Shown: piece after piece, positions 8,135-16,391 of the stretch
Layout: every line of letters begins with the position of its first letter
Position numbering within the stretch: position 1 is the first letter of the stretch
NCBI GenBank assembly: GCA_002499545.1
Contig: DAME01000002.1
Coordinates: 70,528-87,818 of the forward strand
Length of the DNA stretch: 17,291 nucleotides
Origin: Euryarchaeota archaeon UBA88
GTDB taxonomy: Archaea > Thermoplasmatota > Poseidoniia > Poseidoniales > Poseidoniaceae
Direction: 5' to 3'
Made by a program: the position numbers and the translations under genes
The notes under the pieces: generated by a model
Told to the model about the DNA's origin: nothing
The model's database searches: none
The model's input: only the letters and a program-made list of their open reading frames with translations

Positions 8135-11100
8135 ATGCCTGCTCCACGACGAACTGCGCCGACACGTGCGACCAATCAGACCTCCTCAACGAGTGGTTTA
8201 GTAGCAAGAACTGCTGGTCCAGTTCCATCCCCATCGCACGCGATTTATTCGAACACCCTCCCGGAAGACCAGCCGCTCAATGTCCAGATTCCCGGGCAAA
8301 AAATGGATTATGCTGAACGTACCCTGATGAAGTTTTCACAATTGATTATGATGCTCATTGCATTGGGAGCGATTTGGTTTGGATTGGTGAGTATTGCATT
8401 CAGTGGCGATACAACGACCGATGATTTCTTGATTATCTTCCTTGGAGGCACCTTTTCGGCTGCCATCGTCATTGGTTGGATCGAATTACAGAGTAAAAAG
8501 AACGACCATGTTCTGTATGAAGTACAAGACTACATGCTGGGAATTGCCTTCTTTTTCGCCACTATAGGAGCGATTTGGGGGGCGCGATGGCTGATAGAAA
8601 TAGCCGCCGGAGAAGTGAGTGTGTTTGGGAACTTAACTGAAAATGAATGGCAACCCAACGCCAATGGAATCTATGTTCAAACGGCAGCGTTGGTACTGGT
8701 CGCATTGGTGGAACTCCAACTCCTCAAACGGTTCAAAGGCGCCACAGGCTTTGGTAGGGCTGTTGCTGCATATGCCCCGATTGTCACGCTTATTGGAGCC
8801 GGAATTGGGCCATGGATGGAATGGACAAACAACGAGATTTCGTATGAATTTGGAATATCCCTCATCGTCCTCTGTTTCCTCTCAATGGAACTGGCCCTTC
8901 GCTCAAATAAATCATTCAATTTCGTCGTGGTAGCCGTAGCATCTGGACTCACGCCGATTCTGTTTGAACTGTACAACACTAACGTTGAAGTTGGTGGAGA
9001 AGGCGGAGCACTGTCCCTGTTGGTGTTCATTATTGCCATTCAAGGATACTATGCATCCCGTGAAGAATTACGGTCAGAATTAATCCAAAAAGCATCGATC
9101 CTGTTGGTTGGCGAGGTGCTCTTTGCCATTATGTATGCTCGTGCAGACAACCTCAACCTCCACCTTGGACCGTTCAAGCCGCATGAAATCGGTCTTGAAT
9201 CATACATTGGGCTTTCTGTTGCTCTTTGGATTGCAGTACTCGTGTTCTACTTCCCAGCGGTCATCAACAGACGAGTGCCTTGGATGCCAGTCGGCTTGGC
9301 CTTCGCGCTTGCATTGCTGCCCAATGACGGAAGCACAATCCCATGGGCGGTCACCTTAGTGATGATTCCATACATGTTGTTCATTTCCAAAGCCACGCGT
9401 CGGTGGGTGGCAGACCTCACAGTCTCCGCATTGGCCTTGGCATACTTCATCACCGACTTTTATGCAGGGTATCTCCGAGAAACTGAACTACCTCTTTCCG
9501 AAACTTTCGGATTCAATGGAATGCACGTTCTCATTCCAATCGCACTGTTCATTATCGCAGAATTTGCACGAAGACTGGACAAAATATCGATGTCGGTACA
9601 TCTGATTATGTTGTCTTCAGTGATTCTTTCACGTACAATCCTGCAGGCTGAGGAATGGTTCATGCCTTGGATATTCATTGGCTATATGTTGTATTTGGCC
9701 AGGGATTCATTTGCAGGACTTACCAGTGAGAGTTCGTACAAAGAACGAGAACAAGCGACATTGATGACACTGGTTACGTTCATTGCAATGATTATTTTAG
9801 TATTCTTGGACCAATTTCAACTCCCAGATGCGCTTACAAACACGCCACTTCCTGAATATTTCAACTACCAAGTCTTCATTCTTGGGGGCTTAAGTTATGT
9901 ATCTCTGTACGCCTATCGTACGGTGGAGTTGGACCTCGGATTGTTGTTCAATTCTACCAATCGATTGGTAAAAAACACTCCAACCTACAACCCTGAAACC
10001 AATGCTTGGGTCACCTCATCAAATATTGGAGCACCAGACCAAGAATGGGAAAAATCCCACTCATGGAGCCAAATTACGAGGATTTCTCTTATTATTCCCT
10101 TCCTCATGATGACCCTCAGTGTGGTATCGATTTCAGGAATCTTCGACTATGGTTTCAACTTGAACGACGACCGGTTGCTTGCAGCAGTCGACGTTATGAT
10201 TGCCGAGTTCTGGTTTTGCTTGATCGTCATCCCAGTCATCGGACTCGTGTCTGAAGTACAAAGCATGAAGGTGATTTCATCCCGAACCAGAGCAGCTGGA
10301 ATTTGGGCACTGTTCACGGTCGTTGTCCCACTCAGTCTTTTGTTCTCCGCCATTCGAGGATATGATTCTCTTTCCTCGGAACAAGAAACGGGGATTTTCA
10401 CCGCCTCAGTGATACTCGATCTGATCATCTTGAGCGCACCTCTGTATGTGAATCGACTGATTACCAAACGAGGTCTCGATAGGGAAGCAATTTCTAAAAC
10501 TGCAGACGGATGGGCAATGGTAGGTCTACTCGCCCTAGCATGTTTGGATACTTCAGGTGGCCTGTTGATTGTATCAATGATGATTCTCGTAACTGCAAGA
10601 AGCCTCCAGTACAACCATGTGTGGCCGCTCATGCTCTCACCCCTCGTCTATCTTGTTCAGTCCGATGCCTGGTTAACAAATCCAGGAATTATGGAACAAC
10701 TGATTGAAACAGTCGATTCTTCATTCGCACGTTCTCTAGCTGAGATGGAAGTACCTGGGTTCGCACGTCTTTCTGGATTCTTAATTCTCGTCCAAATGAT
10801 TGCCATTTGGATTATCGATACAAAACTATACAATGAAAGCAGAGGAAAACGAGAACTTGTTCCATGGCCTGCAATCACCGCATGGACCTTTGTTGGAGTC
10901 GTGTCTGTTCTTTCGAGCCTTGGATGGGTTCCTGCAATCTTCATGTTCGGACTCATTGTCCACGCTTGGTCTACAGGTCGACTTGAATCACTGCTGCTGA
11001 TGCACTTTGGTTTCTGGATAAGTCTGATGTTTGGGTTTGTCTATTCTGCTGATCCGGACACTACCCTTTACGAAGCGATTTCGTGGAGTTCGTTGTACAC

Positions 11101-12244
11101 TGGAAGTTTAGCAGGGGCATTTTTAGCGCTCAATGAACGAAATCTTCTAACCAGATTTGTTCCGAACCAATTTGATGCTGACGACGCGACTCAACTTCGA
11201 ATCAGTCCCGAGGGAATCTCTGAAATTGTATCTGGATTGAGCATTGCATGCTACGTGTTCTTGACAATAAGTTTCGAGGCTTTGTTCGGTCTTGGAACCA
11301 TGCTTGGAGCATTCTTACTGACTCGAGACCTCATACTTCGTGGCCAATTTACGGGGTTGTTATTTGCCCCAGCCGTCCACGGAATAGCGTTGTATAACCT
11401 CTTTTTCCAAATTGGAATACCAAACTTCCCAATATCTGAACTCGTAGGTCTCTTCTTGATTGCAGAAGGCGCATTCATCTCGTGGCTTTCACTGAAAAAC
11501 GACGAGGTGTACGACTTCGAATATTTCGAGTGGGTTGACGATAACCAATTCCTCGACTTCATTGATCGATTGGGAATGTCTGGAATCACAACCCTGCTTG
11601 GCGGATTGTTTATCTTATTCGGTGAATGGGAGCAGTGGCAAATCGCTTTCCTCTTAACGACCATTGTCCTCATCGTCAATGGTGTTCAGGGATATTCTAC
11701 CAACTATGATTCACGCTGGCGCCGAATCGTAGGAGGTTACGGATCAATTGTGTCATTCTTAGCCTTCATATCCGAACTTAGTGACGATATTTGGCGCGCG
11801 CTCTCTTGGATGGCATTGGGACTGATTGCATTGGGTTGGGGATTCCTCACCATGCAACGGCTTGAAGATGACGACAAATACGACGAAATGGTCGATGCTC
11901 TTCAGCCTGAATTACCAACCGAGGTTCAGCCCGAAACACCAGTTGTTGCAGAAGATGAGACCGAGTCGCGGCAAGAAGAGGAAGAAAAAACGGCCAAACC
12001 GTCTGAGGCACCTGAAGAAACGACTGCCGTGGAACCTGCAAAGCCAAAACACAAACCTCAATATCCGTCACCAGCTCCAGTCCTGCCGAGCATCACCACT
12101 GAGTTTGACTTTGAAATCCAGCTTCCGCCAGGTAAATTAGAAGCGATTCTACGGTCGATTGAAACGACTGAACACGAAGGCTACAAACCCATCGTAGGAT
12201 TCAGTCCGAACGGTCAAATCGTCATCGATTGGGTTGCATTGTGA
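8135..12244 (+). CDS. Giant multi-pass membrane protein of unknown function with acidic cytosolic-type C-terminal tail
   Basis: A 1369-residue protein that I do not recognise. Residues 1-56 are Ser/Thr/Pro/Ala-rich and probably disordered. From residue 69 to about 1239 there are roughly 35-38 hydrophobic segments of 15-22 residues separated by short loops. The longest soluble loop is about 598-647, rich in Asn, Thr and Trp. No transporter, glycosyltransferase or kinase signature was seen. After the last helix comes a linker rich in Glu, Pro, Lys and Thr (about 1243-1316), then a small folded-looking domain (about 1317-1369) with FDFEIQLPPGKLEAIL and a closing IVIDWV strand. In helix count and lack of soluble domains it resembles very large prokaryotic membrane proteins such as the DUF2339 type, but no homology is claimed. 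The 8135 start fits the TATA-like box 29 bp upstream; the next in-frame ATG is codon 57 (8303), just before the first helix. Confidence 0.9.
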   Translation: MPAPRRTAPTRATNQTSSTSGLVARTAGPVPSPSHAIYSNTLPEDQPLNVQIPGQKMDYAERTLMKFSQLIMMLIALGAIWFGLVSIAFSGDTTTDDFLIIFLGGTFSAAIVIGWIELQSKKNDHVLYEVQDYMLGIAFFFATIGAIWGARWLIEIAAGEVSVFGNLTENEWQPNANGIYVQTAALVLVALVELQLLKRFKGATGFGRAVAAYAPIVTLIGAGIGPWMEWTNNEISYEFGISLIVLCFLSMELALRSNKSFNFVVVAVASGLTPILFELYNTNVEVGGEGGALSLLVFIIAIQGYYASREELRSELIQKASILLVGEVLFAIMYARADNLNLHLGPFKPHEIGLESYIGLSVALWIAVLVFYFPAVINRRVPWMPVGLAFALALLPNDGSTIPWAVTLVMIPYMLFISKATRRWVADLTVSALALAYFITDFYAGYLRETELPLSETFGFNGMHVLIPIALFIIAEFARRLDKISMSVHLIMLSSVILSRTILQAEEWFMPWIFIGYMLYLARDSFAGLTSESSYKEREQATLMTLVTFIAMIILVFLDQFQLPDALTNTPLPEYFNYQVFILGGLSYVSLYAYRTVELDLGLLFNSTNRLVKNTPTYNPETNAWVTSSNIGAPDQEWEKSHSWSQITRISLIIPFLMMTLSVVSISGIFDYGFNLNDDRLLAAVDVMIAEFWFCLIVIPVIGLVSEVQSMKVISSRTRAAGIWALFTVVVPLSLLFSAIRGYDSLSSEQETGIFTASVILDLIILSAPLYVNRLITKRGLDREAISKTADGWAMVGLLALACLDTSGGLLIVSMMILVTARSLQYNHVWPLMLSPLVYLVQSDAWLTNPGIMEQLIETVDSSFARSLAEMEVPGFARLSGFLILVQMIAIWIIDTKLYNESRGKRELVPWPAITAWTFVGVVSVLSSLGWVPAIFMFGLIVHAWSTGRLESLLLMHFGFWISLMFGFVYSADPDTTLYEAISWSSLYTGSLAGAFLALNERNLLTRFVPNQFDADDATQLRISPEGISEIVSGLSIACYVFLTISFEALFGLGTMLGAFLLTRDLILRGQFTGLLFAPAVHGIALYNLFFQIGIPNFPISELVGLFLIAEGAFISWLSLKNDEVYDFEYFEWVDDNQFLDFIDRLGMSGITTLLGGLFILFGEWEQWQIAFLLTTIVLIVNGVQGYSTNYDSRWRRIVGGYGSIVSFLAFISELSDDIWRALSWMALGLIALGWGFLTMQRLEDDDKYDEMVDALQPELPTEVQPETPVVAEDETESRQEEEEKTAKPSEAPEETTAVEPAKPKHKPQYPSPAPVLPSITTEFDFEIQLPPGKLEAILRSIETTEHEGYKPIVGFSPNGQIVIDWVAL

Positions 12245-12246
12245 AC

Positions 12247-13623
12247 TCACAATCGGCGAGCAGCGCCTTCGTCCCCCGATACGGTTCGCGAAACAGATTG
12301 CTCGTCTGATGAAGGGTATGCACCCCAATAACTCTCGCGCATCTCTTGATTGAGATTCATACAGGCCACAACATCTCCGGGGCGTTGAGAGAGTTCTTGC
12401 GATTGATTAAGATGGGAAATCATTGGTTCGATGTTCGAAAGATTGACCAGACCCCAACCGGTTTGTGTGCAGGGAGCAACGGGAGAGATGGGCATTGTTC
12501 CCGAAGTTGGATCCCAACCGAGTTCGGGATACCACGCTGAGAGGTTGAGCGCTTCACGAACCTGAGAATTGGAGACCGCGAACGATGCTCCATCTGCATC
12601 AGTCCCGTTGACCAGCATCCCTTGCCGTTCCACTGGCGATGCACCGGACCCCATGTCGTTGTATTCATGACGAAGAGACTCCAATACAAAAGAAAGGATT
12701 CCGGCAGTACGTGGGGTTGCAAACGAGGTACCTGACGTCTCGTGGTAACCGTCAATATCGTCATGATTTGGCAGGTATTGTGTCCAATCAGCCGAGATAT
12801 CTGGATAAGAACCTGACATGATTTCTTTTTGATCGTCCCCTTCCTCTGCGTATCCTGCAATTCCAATTGACCATGGCGGTCCCGCCGTTGCGTCCTGAAC
12901 TGCTGGAGATGGGCTGTTGTCAGCCGCACCGGTGTGAAGTTTACCTTCCTGGACAACCGCAATTTTGGTGCCCTCTTCGATACCAGGAACCGGTATCGAA
13001 CCGATTGCACCAAAGGAAGTTGTGATTACGTCGACAAGCGGCTGATTCGCTGCGGCTAATACCGCTTCGGTACTGAAACCTTCAACGAAGAAAATTACAG
13101 CATTCGGGTTCGCATCAAGCACTGCTCCTGTAACTGCTGAGCCGTGCCCGTCACTCGGGTCATCAAGAATCAAGATATCACTGTTACCGTCAGGTGATGC
13201 ACCAATAATTTTGGTACCAGGGAAATAAACAATATCGCTTGCATTCAAGGTGTCCCAGCACGTCGATTTATCAGCATCGTACCGTTCTTGCCACGTACCG
13301 TTAAAGGTTAATTCGCACACTTTGTTGACGCCGAATTGGTCCAAAAGCCATCCGGGATAGGTTTCATTGGTTCGAAAATGATCGTGATAGACGTTGATGC
13401 CCGTGTCGATAGGGGCGACGACGGAAAATGGTCGCCAATCGTCGCTCTGTTCAACTATCGCCGGTGCATTTTGCGGTCCCGCACCACCAGTCATCGAAAC
13501 GGCCAAAAAAGACAAGATGAGTACGACGGTAATTGAAGCAACTCCAATCAACGAACTGACTTGAACTCCTTGAGAACGAACCTCAATTGGGATGAGCATT
13601 CCTGCATCGGCATCTTCGGACAC
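12247..13623 (-). CDS. Membrane-anchored subtilase (S8 family) with N-terminal anchor
   Basis: A 458-residue protein if started at GTG 13623, which has GAGGA 6 nt upstream. ATG 13599 and ATG 13695 are alternatives, and the open frame continues to 13809 inside orn. One membrane helix (about residues 24-44, IGVASITVVLILSF) near the N-terminus, with no cleavage site evident, puts the protease domain outside in type II orientation. The triad is Asp73 (APIDTGIN), His160 (DGHGSAVTG) and Ser300 (SGTSFATP), with Asn236 (GAADN) as likely oxyanion residue. It is a divergent subtilase: the Asp-to-His interval is long and carries a cysteine pair (Cys103, Cys122) that may form a disulfide, and two more cysteines lie in the C-terminal part. 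It differs in architecture from the other subtilase in this window and is probably not a recent duplicate. Its stop is 2 bp from that of the convergent giant membrane protein gene. Confidence 0.88.
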   Translation of the reverse strand: MSEDADAGMLIPIEVRSQGVQVSSLIGVASITVVLILSFLAVSMTGGAGPQNAPAIVEQSDDWRPFSVVAPIDTGINVYHDHFRTNETYPGWLLDQFGVNKVCELTFNGTWQERYDADKSTCWDTLNASDIVYFPGTKIIGASPDGNSDILILDDPSDGHGSAVTGAVLDANPNAVIFFVEGFSTEAVLAAANQPLVDVITTSFGAIGSIPVPGIEEGTKIAVVQEGKLHTGAADNSPSPAVQDATAGPPWSIGIAGYAEEGDDQKEIMSGSYPDISADWTQYLPNHDDIDGYHETSGTSFATPRTAGILSFVLESLRHEYNDMGSGASPVERQGMLVNGTDADGASFAVSNSQVREALNLSAWYPELGWDPTSGTMPISPVAPCTQTGWGLVNLSNIEPMISHLNQSQELSQRPGDVVACMNLNQEMRESYWGAYPSSDEQSVSRTVSGDEGAARRL

Positions 13624-13629
13624 GCTGAA

Positions 13630-13634
13630 TCCTC
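13630..13634 (-). promoter_or_regulatory. Ribosome binding site supporting the GTG start of the second subtilase
   Basis: GAGGA on the minus strand, 6 nt before GTG 13623. The upstream alternative, ATG 13695, has no comparable site and would make the divergent genes overlap. Confidence 0.4.
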
Positions 13635-13693
13635 GATGGTGAACCTCATGAACCCTACGCCCAGTTGAAAAACCTCGTAGCCTTCGCCGAATC

Positions 13694-14254
13694 ATGGCAG
13701 CAAAAGATGGACGACTGGTTTGGATTGACCTTGAGATGACTGGATTGGATGTACAAAAGGAATCCATCATTGAGATTGCGACCGTCGTAACAGATGGCGA
13801 ATTAAACATTCTTGCAACAGGGCCTAATTTAGCGATTCAGGTATCTGATATTCTCTTGCAAGAAATGGATGAATGGAACACAACCCATCACACTGCAAGC
13901 GGTTTAGTTGAACGTGTTCGAACCCAGAGTGTCACCGTACAAGAAGCCGAACTTCAAACGATGGAGTTCCTCGAAAAGTGGGTCGATAAGGGCACTGCCC
14001 CACTGTGCGGTAACAGTGTGTGGAACGATAAGAAATTCATGGAAAAGGAAATGCCGAAGTTGGTGGACTACCTGCATTACCGGATGATCGATGTTTCAAC
14101 CGTCAAGGAACTGGTGCGACGATGGTATCCTGAGGTCGGCCGGTATCAAAAGAAGGGGGCGCATCTCGCTCTCGATGACATTCTCGAGTCAATCGAGGAG
14201 CTGCGATTCTTTCGAAAAAGAGTCTTCACTCAAGAAGCGTCACGAGCGCCATGA
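13694..14254 (+). CDS. orn: Oligoribonuclease (DEDDh 3'-5' exonuclease)
   Basis: A 186-residue protein, nearly the length of E. coli Orn (181), with the full DEDDh signature: Asp12 and Glu14 (WIDLEMTGL), Asp112 (GNSVWNDKKF), His157 and Asp162 (HLALDDILES). MIDVST (131-136) matches the conserved LDVST segment. Orn is a cytosolic enzyme that degrades RNA dinucleotides to mononucleotides as the last step of RNA turnover, and in bacteria it also clears pGpG. The start is fixed by conservation of the N-terminus; no Shine-Dalgarno site precedes it, so the message may be leaderless. The 3' end overlaps the convergent XdhC gene by 15 bp. Orn is classically found in proteobacteria, actinobacteria and eukaryotes, so if this genome is archaeal the gene was probably acquired by transfer. 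Confidence 0.94.
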   Translation: MAAKDGRLVWIDLEMTGLDVQKESIIEIATVVTDGELNILATGPNLAIQVSDILLQEMDEWNTTHHTASGLVERVRTQSVTVQEAELQTMEFLEKWVDKGTAPLCGNSVWNDKKFMEKEMPKLVDYLHYRMIDVSTVKELVRRWYPEVGRYQKKGAHLALDDILESIEELRFFRKRVFTQEASRAP

Positions 14255-15106
14255 AGGTTTGGTTGCGTCGATGTTCTTGAACGAAGCGAGGATTTGACCG
14301 ACCACTGCTACGGCGATTTCTTCTGGTGTTTCAGCGCCTATGTTCAACCCAATCGGACAAATCACTGAATCGAGTAGCGATTGTGAAATTCCTTCTTCAA
14401 TGCACGCTTTTTCAAACGCTTGCCACTTTGAGCGGCTGCCAATTACTCCTATTCTGGGGCCGTCACGACCGTCGAGCAGCGAGTTGCTTTGTTGAAATCT
14501 GGAAAGGAGCGAAACCAAACGCTCTTGGTCTTCTGACCAGTCATGACCCAGCAAAAGAACATCACTGAATCGGCAAAGACTTTCAGAAGTCTCACCATCA
14601 AAATATTCAGCGACTGAAGTAGCCGAACGCTCAACTGCATTGGGATACAGAGATTCGTTGCAAAATTCACTTCTCGTATCATGAACGGAATGCTGCCAGC
14701 CAAGTGCGTCAAGTGACGATGCAAGGGCCTGTCCACAATGCCCTCCACCCATCAACAACACGTGTGGCATTGGAATCATCACCTCAAGCGAAAGCGTCAC
14801 GTGGCCGCCGCAAAGAGAATCAAGCGGTGTCACTTCATAGCCCTTCGCACCCTTGTAAAGTCCGAAGCGATGGATTGCTCCAGTCGCTTGAAAGTGATCT
14901 TGAAGCAGATTTCGACAGTGGCTGAGAACCTTCATTTCTAAACCCGCACCACCAACCGTTCCTACCCATTCCCCATCACTGGACATTGCTAAACGGGCCC
15001 CAACTTTGCCTGGAACGCTTCCCGAAGTCTCTACCACGCTGGCCAGAACAATACGGTGACCTGCGGAAAGTTGGGCTAGAGCCCACGACAGAACCGCTGC
15101 AGTCAT
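14240..15106 (-). CDS. xdhC: XdhC/CoxI-family molybdenum cofactor sulfuration and insertion protein
   Basis: A 288-residue protein with both XdhC domains. The N-terminal domain has VETSGSVPGKVGA (25-37), GTVGGAGLE (49-57) and the conserved Cys99 in SLCGG. The C-terminal Rossmann-like domain opens with LLMGGGHCGQAL (117-128) and has GVIGSRSKW and the closing ICPIGLNIGAETPEEIA block. XdhC proteins bind the Mo cofactor, help place the terminal sulfido ligand and hand the cofactor to the apo-hydroxylase in the cytosol; here the obvious client is the HcrABC-like enzyme at the left of the window. The start at 15106 has AAGGGG 5 nt upstream. It lies 45 bp downstream of the MocA-like gene and is probably co-transcribed with it. 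Confidence 0.9.
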   Translation of the reverse strand: MTAAVLSWALAQLSAGHRIVLASVVETSGSVPGKVGARLAMSSDGEWVGTVGGAGLEMKVLSHCRNLLQDHFQATGAIHRFGLYKGAKGYEVTPLDSLCGGHVTLSLEVMIPMPHVLLMGGGHCGQALASSLDALGWQHSVHDTRSEFCNESLYPNAVERSATSVAEYFDGETSESLCRFSDVLLLGHDWSEDQERLVSLLSRFQQSNSLLDGRDGPRIGVIGSRSKWQAFEKACIEEGISQSLLDSVICPIGLNIGAETPEEIAVAVVGQILASFKNIDATKPSWRS

Positions 15107-15111
15107 ATCGA

Positions 15112-15117
15112 CCCCTT
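15112..15117 (-). promoter_or_regulatory. Shine-Dalgarno site for the XdhC-family gene
   Basis: AAGGGG on the minus strand, 5 nt before the ATG at 15106, within the 45-bp gap after the MocA-like gene. Confidence 0.5.
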
Positions 15118-15151
15118 TGGGCGGTCACACATACGCTTTGCCCTTCTCCGG

Positions 15152-15745
15152 TCAGCCGTCTGAAAGCAATGAATTGGCGTGTTCACAAAGTAATTGAAGG
15201 TCGGAAGGTGAATCAATGTTCAGATGCAAAAGTGGCGCGGAAACCTCGAGAGGGTGGAAGTGAACTATGTCCCTCAATGGCGTATCGGTGGGTGCGGAGA
15301 GTACGTTTCGACATGCAGTTTGGTCCATGATGAGAGGATGGCCTTTTCTTCCGTTGTGCATTAAAGTTGAATTTGCGGGTGCATCTATGAGCGAGCGTAC
15401 GTGAGAGGCGTTCCAGCCGGGACGGTCGACGGGGGCGACGATGACGCTGTGAGGGATGCGTCCTTTGTCAGCCATCAAGGACTGCAGTGCGCACTGTAAA
15501 CTTCCTGTCCGACCACGTTCCGGTTCTGTATTGACCACGACTGTAGCTCCGGGTACTTCGTGCATGACCTCAAAAGATAATTCTTGGCGGGTGACAACCA
15601 AAATTGGCGAACACCCTGCGAGGACCAAACGTCGATGAGCTAATGCGACCAGTGAGACACCTTCGATACAGACAAGTGATTTTGGTTGTCCGAGTCTACT
15701 GCTGGCGCCTGCTGCGAGAACTACCGCTGGAACCGCTTTGCCCAT
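15152..15745 (-). CDS. mocA: MobA/MocA-like molybdenum cofactor nucleotidyltransferase
   Basis: A 197-residue nucleotidyltransferase of the MobA-like NTP-transferase family. LAAGASSRLGQPK (10-22) is the nucleotide-binding signature, PVDRPG (105-110) carries the metal-binding Asp, and RKGHPLIM (133-140) is the later conserved block typical of MocA and YgfJ-like proteins. MocA adds CMP to molybdopterin to give the cytidine-dinucleotide cofactor used by xanthine dehydrogenase-family enzymes, whereas MobA adds GMP for the DMSO-reductase family. The neighbouring XdhC gene favours the MocA role, but sequence alone does not settle CTP versus GTP. First gene of a two-gene minus-strand unit. The start at 15745 lies 42 bp from a TATA-like box shared with the divergent gene and has no Shine-Dalgarno site. 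Confidence 0.85.
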   Translation of the reverse strand: MGKAVPAVVLAAGASSRLGQPKSLVCIEGVSLVALAHRRLVLAGCSPILVVTRQELSFEVMHEVPGATVVVNTEPERGRTGSLQCALQSLMADKGRIPHSVIVAPVDRPGWNASHVRSLIDAPANSTLMHNGRKGHPLIMDQTACRNVLSAPTDTPLRDIVHFHPLEVSAPLLHLNIDSPSDLQLLCEHANSLLSDG

Positions 15746-15784
15746 GATGATGCATGAGGGGGGTTGGTCTTCTCATTTCCTCTT

Positions 15785-15791
15785 GATATAG
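15785..15791. promoter_or_regulatory. Putative shared TATA element of a divergent promoter
   Basis: GATATAG, with TATA at 15787-15790, reads as a TATA-like box on both strands. It is placed almost symmetrically: 42 bp from the ATG of the MocA-like gene at 15745 and 43 bp (to 15832) from the ATG of the unknown gene at 15833. Archaeal spacing would give leaders of about 18-20 nt in each direction. A bidirectional promoter is inferred. Confidence 0.45.
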
Positions 15792-15832
15792 TCTGGAAAG
15801 GTGTAGACTGCATGTGGCGAGGAAACTACCGA

Positions 15833-16390
15833 ATGACAGAGCCAGAAATTCGTTCAATTCAACTCATGCAATCTGTGATCGATGAAACTGAGGGCATGAC
15901 ATTGATGATGCTGACCAACGAGACCGTCGTCGTTGAATTGAAGGGTTCTTCAGGGAGATGGTACAGAGTTAAAGCGACGCTTTGCGAATCTTTTCCAGAT
16001 TCAGAGCAGGAGATGGACTGGATGACTTCCATCAAAGGTGCTCGACGAAAGGCAGACCTCAGTGCACAAAGTTCGTACAATGCAGACCTGTGTCTGCATT
16101 CGAAAAATGAAGGATTGCCAATTGGTGACCGAGTAGCATCGTTGATATTGTCACTGCATAACGACCTCAAGACTGCGATGCAAATCCCTCTTTTGGCTCA
16201 GTTCATAATCTGTTCACGAGAGGATTTAGCAGACATCTTAATAATCCAATCAGACATCATCGTCACCTTCAGCATGCTCGATGGAGAAGGGGAAACTGAA
16301 CCGTTTGAGGAATTTAATGCAGTGGAAGAAGCTGGTCTTGCTTACAACCCCTACGAAGCGTTAAACAGAGCTGCAGAAGCCGAAGACTGA
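15833..16390 (+). CDS. Conserved-looking protein of unknown function
   Basis: A 185-residue soluble protein that I do not recognise. The ATG at 15833 was preferred because GAGGA (15819-15823) lies 9 nt upstream; in-frame ATGs at 15764 and 15812 are alternatives, the latter near the predicted transcription start. No signal peptide or membrane helix is evident. The composition suggests an N-terminal helix (about 1-25), a beta-rich stretch (about 25-50, including VVVELKG and WYRVKATL), a helical middle region (about 90-130) and an acidic C-terminus ending in several Glu and Asp. No catalytic or metal-binding motif stands out. It is divergent from the MocA-like gene and convergent with the acyl-CoA dehydrogenase, with 1 bp between the two stops. 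Confidence 0.75.
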   Translation: MTEPEIRSIQLMQSVIDETEGMTLMMLTNETVVVELKGSSGRWYRVKATLCESFPDSEQEMDWMTSIKGARRKADLSAQSSYNADLCLHSKNEGLPIGDRVASLILSLHNDLKTAMQIPLLAQFIICSREDLADILIIQSDIIVTFSMLDGEGETEPFEEFNAVEEAGLAYNPYEALNRAAEAED

Positions 16391-16391
16391 A

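Noticed and set aside
13696..13809. N-terminal extension of the second subtilase to 13809
   Set aside because: It would run antisense through the conserved catalytic N-terminus of orn; the membrane anchor and likely starts lie downstream.
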